From: Allobrachymonas sp.
Lineage (GTDB): Bacteria > Pseudomonadota > Gammaproteobacteria > Burkholderiales > Burkholderiaceae
Length of the DNA stretch: 9,372 bases
Direction: 5' to 3'
Assembly (NCBI GenBank): GCA_030529305.1
Contig: JAUMXD010000059.1
Location: 1-9,372, forward strand
Shown: one piece after another, positions 7,543 through 9,372 of the stretch
Numbering within the stretch: position 1 is the first letter of the stretch
How the letters are laid out: each line of letters starts with the position of its first letter
Notes under the pieces: generated by a model
Database searches by the model: none
What the model was told of the DNA's origin: nothing
What the model saw: the letters and a program-made list of their open reading frames with translations, nothing else
Program-made: the position numbers and the translations under genes

Positions 7543-7547
7543 AAGGA
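7543..7547 (+). promoter_or_regulatory. ribosome binding site deciding the azlC start
   Basis: AAGGA lies seven bases before ATG 7555. It is the only good Shine-Dalgarno in this open frame and rules for this start over ATG 7330. Confidence 0.75.
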
Positions 7548-7554
7548 ATGCCCG

Positions 7555-8331
7555 ATGAGCCAGCCCCCATCATCAGCCGTGCCCAGCCCTTCGCCTGAAC
7601 AGAATCAGGGCCGTGGCGGTCTGCGCCCCTTTGCCCGCGGCCTGCGCGCCAGCACGGCCATTGTTATTGGTTATCTGCCCATGGCGGTTTCGTTTGGCAT
7701 TGCAGCCCTGCAAGCGGGCGTTGCGCCGTGGATGGCCGTGGTCATCTCGCTCATCACCTACACCGGCGCGGGGCAGTTTGTGCTGGTGGCGCTGCTGGGC
7801 AGCGGCGCATCGGGCTGGACGATCATCACCAGCGTCATCCTCATGAGCGTGCGGCATTTGTTCTACGGGCCGTCTCTGCTGCCGCAGTTGACGGCCAATG
7901 GGCGCCGCTGGCCCTTGCCCGTGCTGGCCGCAGGCCTGACGGATGAAGTCTTTGCTACTGCCATGGGCCAGATGGAACGCGTGCCGCCCGCGCAGCGCGA
8001 AAGCTGGTACCTGGGCCTGCAATTGGGCAGCTATGCCGCCTGGGTGGGCGGCACTGCTCTGGGAGCCTTGCTGGGCCAGCAAATCAGCCAGCAGGCGCAG
8101 TGGCTGCAAACCACGCTGGGCTTTGTGTTGCCCGCCCTGTTTTTTGCCCTGCTGCTTGAGCTGCTGGCGCACAGCCGCTGGCAGGTGGTGGCGGCCGCAG
8201 CCATCACCACGGCCCTGATGTTGTGCGTGCTGCCCACCCACTGGGCCATGATTGGCGGCATGGCCGCCGGTGGCTTGGCAAGTGCCCTAACCGGTGCCCT
8301 GCGGGCGCCAACGATCAAGGTGCGAACATGA
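7555..8331 (+). CDS. azlC: branched-chain amino acid exporter, large subunit AzlC (YgaZ type)
   Basis: AzlC and AzlD form an inner-membrane exporter. Relatives (E. coli YgaZH, Corynebacterium BrnFE) export valine, isoleucine, leucine and methionine. The product is 258 residues. A Pro/Ser-rich cytoplasmic N-terminus (1-25) precedes hydrophobic segments at about 33-55, 57-82, 88-98, 118-138, 155-175, 186-205, 208-226 and 229-248. Family signatures are YLPMAVSFGI (40-49), ITYTGAGQFVLVALL (67-81), SVRHLFYGPSL (98-108) and LTDEVFA (128-134). I chose ATG 7555 because it follows AAGGA at seven bases and because similarity begins just after it. The same frame extends to ATG 7330 without a stop, but those 75 codons look non-coding. 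azlD follows with an ATGA overlap. Substrate preference cannot be read from sequence. Confidence 0.93.
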   Translation: MSQPPSSAVPSPSPEQNQGRGGLRPFARGLRASTAIVIGYLPMAVSFGIAALQAGVAPWMAVVISLITYTGAGQFVLVALLGSGASGWTIITSVILMSVRHLFYGPSLLPQLTANGRRWPLPVLAAGLTDEVFATAMGQMERVPPAQRESWYLGLQLGSYAAWVGGTALGALLGQQISQQAQWLQTTLGFVLPALFFALLLELLAHSRWQVVAAAAITTALMLCVLPTHWAMIGGMAAGGLASALTGALRAPTIKVRT

Positions 8332-8675
8332 ATCTGCAACAAAGCCATGTGTTCTGGATTGCGCTGGCCTGCGGCATTGGCACGCTGGCCACCCGTTTGT
8401 GGCCCATGTACTGGCACAGCAAGGGAGGGGCAGAATCGCTTTCGCCCACCTTGCGCCGTGCTTTGGCGGGGCTGGGGCCAGCGGCCATCAGCGCCTTGAT
8501 CGTGGCCTCGCTCTGGTCGGAAGTGGCCGTGGCCCAACCCTGGCCCGCTGCGCGCATTGCCGCGGCCCTGGGCAGCATCGTGCTGGTGCGCAAGCTGGTG
8601 GGTGGGGCCGCCTGGCCCACGCTGGCCGGGGTGTTGGTGTACGGCGCCCTGCAATACCTGGCTGCGCAGGGCTAG
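8328..8675 (+). CDS. azlD: branched-chain amino acid exporter, small subunit AzlD (YgaH type)
   Basis: This is the small partner of AzlC in the inner-membrane exporter, 115 residues, as usual for the family. Hydrophobic segments lie at about 7-25, 45-64, 72-87 and 94-112. Features seen in AzlD proteins are GIGTLATRLWPMY (16-28), the conserved polar loop with LSPTLRRALAGLGPAAISALIV (38-59) and the later RKLVGGAAWPTLAGVLVY. The start ATG overlaps the azlC stop (ATGA, 8328-8331) and has AAGG seven bases upstream. The two genes are therefore almost certainly translationally coupled and made in matching amounts. A frame open upstream to 8223 is azlC sequence read in another frame. The Dabb gene follows after 47 bases with no terminator between. 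Confidence 0.92.
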   Translation: MNLQQSHVFWIALACGIGTLATRLWPMYWHSKGGAESLSPTLRRALAGLGPAAISALIVASLWSEVAVAQPWPAARIAAALGSIVLVRKLVGGAAWPTLAGVLVYGALQYLAAQG

Positions 8676-8710
8676 GCCGTTTGCTTTTATCCACCCTTCA
8701 TGCAACACAC

Positions 8711-8715
8711 AGGAG
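8711..8715 (+). promoter_or_regulatory. strong ribosome binding site for the Dabb gene
   Basis: AGGAG lies seven bases before ATG 8723. It is the best Shine-Dalgarno in the window and sets the start of this small gene. Confidence 0.85.
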
Positions 8716-8722
8716 AACGAAC

Positions 8723-9004
8723 ATGATCAAACACATCGTGATGTGGACCCTGAAAGACCCCGCCGACGCGCCGAAGGTGAAAGCCCTGCTCGAAAGCTGC
8801 CGCGCCGTGGTGCCGGGCATTGTGGCGTTTGAGGTGGGCACGCGTAGCGAGGGGCTGGAAGCCAATGCCGACGTGGTGCTCTATTCGGCGTTTAAAGACC
8901 AGGCTGCGCTGGCCGCTTACCAGCAACACCCGCATCATCTAGACGTGGCCGCCCAGATCGGCCCCCTGCGCCAAACGCGCACGGTGCTGGATTACGAGGT
9001 GTGA
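8723..9004 (+). CDS. Dabb-domain (stress-responsive alpha/beta barrel) protein
   Basis: The product is 93 residues, the typical length of a stand-alone Dabb domain, a dimeric ferredoxin-like alpha/beta barrel. It begins MIKHIVMWTLKD, with the characteristic early His (residue 4) and hydrophobic first strand. A helix (APKVKALLESCRAVVPGI), a second strand (AFEVGTRSEG) and the conserved DVVLYSAFKDQAALAAYQQH segment follow. The family is poorly characterised in bacteria; some members are stress-linked and plant or fungal relatives act on polyketides, so no reaction is assigned. The gene is read from a strong AGGAG site 47 bases after azlD and ends 28 bases before a Rho-independent terminator. It is probably the last gene of the azlCD transcript, though a promoter of its own cannot be excluded. 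Confidence 0.88.
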   Translation: MIKHIVMWTLKDPADAPKVKALLESCRAVVPGIVAFEVGTRSEGLEANADVVLYSAFKDQAALAAYQQHPHHLDVAAQIGPLRQTRTVLDYEV

Positions 9005-9031
9005 AAGGCCATTGCGTACAAAACCAACCAC

Positions 9032-9065
9032 AGGCGCAGCCTCCGTTGAGTGGCTGCGCTTTTTT
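9032..9065 (+). terminator. Rho-independent terminator after the Dabb gene
   Basis: GCGCAGCC (9034-9041) pairs perfectly with GGCTGCGC (9052-9059) around a ten-base loop. Six T's follow (9060-9065). Two weaker outer pairs (A-U, G-U) can extend the stem. This is a textbook terminator closing the azlC-azlD-Dabb unit and separating it from smc. Confidence 0.92.
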
Positions 9066-9194
9066 GTTGTGCGGGGCAGGGTGCTTTGCTTTTGCTGCAT
9101 GCACTATGGGCTTGCCTGCTGGCTTGATTGCACGGTGTTGTAAGGGCTAGAGCAGCTGTAGCCTAAAGGTATGATGCACCTTTTTGTCTGTTTG

Positions 9195-9219
9195 CCTGCT
9201 TGCACTTCATGCGAGCAGG
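9195..9219 (+). other. stable hairpin in the region before smc
   Basis: CCTGCTTGCA (9195-9204) pairs with TGCGAGCAGG (9210-9219) over all ten positions, one as a U-G pair, around the loop CTTCA. No T tract follows, so it is not a terminator. It ends 53 bases before the smc start and could shape the smc leader or be a protein-binding site. The surrounding 9066-9272 contains no gene and no convincing promoter. A lone TATGAT at 9170-9175 lacks a -35 partner. Confidence 0.4.
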
Positions 9220-9272
9220 GGGCGTAGCCTGGCAATGGGCTGCGGCCCGCATCCAACGTTGAGCCCACTGCC

Positions 9273-9372
9273 GTGCGTCTGACTTCCATCAAACTTTCCG
9301 GTTTCAAATCGTTTGCCGAGCCCACCAACCTCACGCTGCCGGGGCAGCGCATTGGCGTGGTGGGGCCCAATG
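9273..9372 (+). CDS. smc: chromosome segregation protein SMC, N-terminal start
   Basis: SMC is a chromosome-organising ATPase that works with ScpA and ScpB on DNA. Only the first 33 codons are present; the gene runs off the window. The reading VRLTSIKLSGFKSFAEP (GTG read as Met) followed by GQRIGVVGPN is the characteristic SMC N-terminus. It holds the KLSGFKSF strand and the beginning of the Walker A loop (GPNGxGKS, cut after GPN). GTG 9273 is the natural start, since SMC proteins of this group begin MRLxxIKLSGFKSF. No strong Shine-Dalgarno is visible; the bases just upstream read GAGCCCACTGCC. The upstream terminator at 9032-9065 means smc needs its own promoter. Confidence 0.93.
   Translation, partial: MRLTSIKLSGFKSFAEPTNLTLPGQRIGVVGPN

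Larger units (their letters stand above)
7195..7554 (+). other. 360-base intergenic region between dusA and azlC
   Basis: No gene is convincingly supported. Two + strand frames run open into azlC, one from ATG 7330 in the azlC frame and one from TTG 7268 ending in TGA at 7556-7558. Their translations are Cys/His/Ser/Met-rich and resemble no family I know. The region holds: a hairpin CAGGGC / GCCCTG (7225-7246) without a T tract just after dusA; a perfect 10-bp inverted repeat over a TATAAC box (7299-7323); CCCATATG twice (7311-7318, 7325-7332); and GGATGCAGCCAT twice (7351-7382). It looks less GC-rich than the genes on either side. It is most likely a long regulatory leader for azlC. Confidence 0.65.

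Noticed and set aside
7330..7554. Longer azlC start at ATG 7330
   Set aside because: There is no ribosome binding site, the 75 extra residues are Cys/His-rich and unlike a transporter N-terminus, and AAGGA precedes ATG 7555 at ideal spacing.
9165..9185. Terminator or promoter at AAAGGT / ACCTTT with the TATGAT box before smc
   Set aside because: The six-pair A/T-rich stem is weak, and TATGAT has no -35 partner at 16-18 bases.
1..9372. Mobile element, CRISPR, tRNA/rRNA or toxin-antitoxin content
   Set aside because: No transposase or integrase motifs, regularly spaced repeats, tRNA cloverleaf signatures or paired small genes were found. All long frames are explained by housekeeping or transport genes.

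Overview
The window reads as an ordinary chromosomal segment of a betaproteobacterium. Gene order and protein wording (PurL, UvrD, AzlCD, a Dabb protein directly before smc) suggest Burkholderiales, probably Comamonadaceae. The moderately high GC content and strong use of CTG, GCC and GGC codons agree with this. The placement is inference from family resemblance; no search was run. All eight recognised genes lie on the + strand and cover most of the sequence.

Layout. (1) 1-977: 3' part of a UvrD-type DNA helicase gene. (2) 978-1167: gap holding a weak promoter-like box and a leader that can fold in two mutually exclusive ways. (3) 1168-5271: complete purL (FGAM synthase, large single-chain type with a glutaminase domain). 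(4) 5283-5828: GNAT-family N-acetyltransferase, immediately downstream of purL. (5) 5829-6144: 316-base gap with no convincing gene. It holds a 20-bp near-palindrome, a good sigma70-like promoter and a 10-bp direct repeat, all upstream of dusA. (6) 6145-7194: dusA-type tRNA-dihydrouridine synthase with a somewhat divergent N-terminal motif. (7) 7195-7554: 360-base gap with no convincing gene. It holds a perfect 10+10 inverted repeat over a TATAAC box and a 12-bp direct repeat. (8) 7555-8331 azlC and 8328-8675 azlD, overlapping by ATGA, then a small Dabb-domain gene at 8723-9004 that ends at a clear Rho-independent terminator (9032-9065). (9) 9066-9272: leader of smc with a stable hairpin. (10) 9273-9372: first 33 codons of smc, cut by the window edge.

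Function. The products serve DNA repair (UvrD), de novo purine synthesis (PurL), an unassigned acetylation, tRNA modification (DusA), export of branched-chain amino acids (AzlCD) and chromosome organisation (SMC). They look like neighbouring housekeeping units rather than one pathway. The only multi-gene unit with clear sequence support is azlC-azlD-Dabb, closed by its terminator. purL plus the acetyltransferase may be a second.

I found no mobile element, CRISPR array, tRNA, rRNA or defence/toxin module. The observations most worth checking are non-coding: the operator-like inverted repeat before azlC, the palindrome upstream of the dusA promoter, and the alternative hairpins in the purL leader. 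None amounts to evidence for a new biological system.
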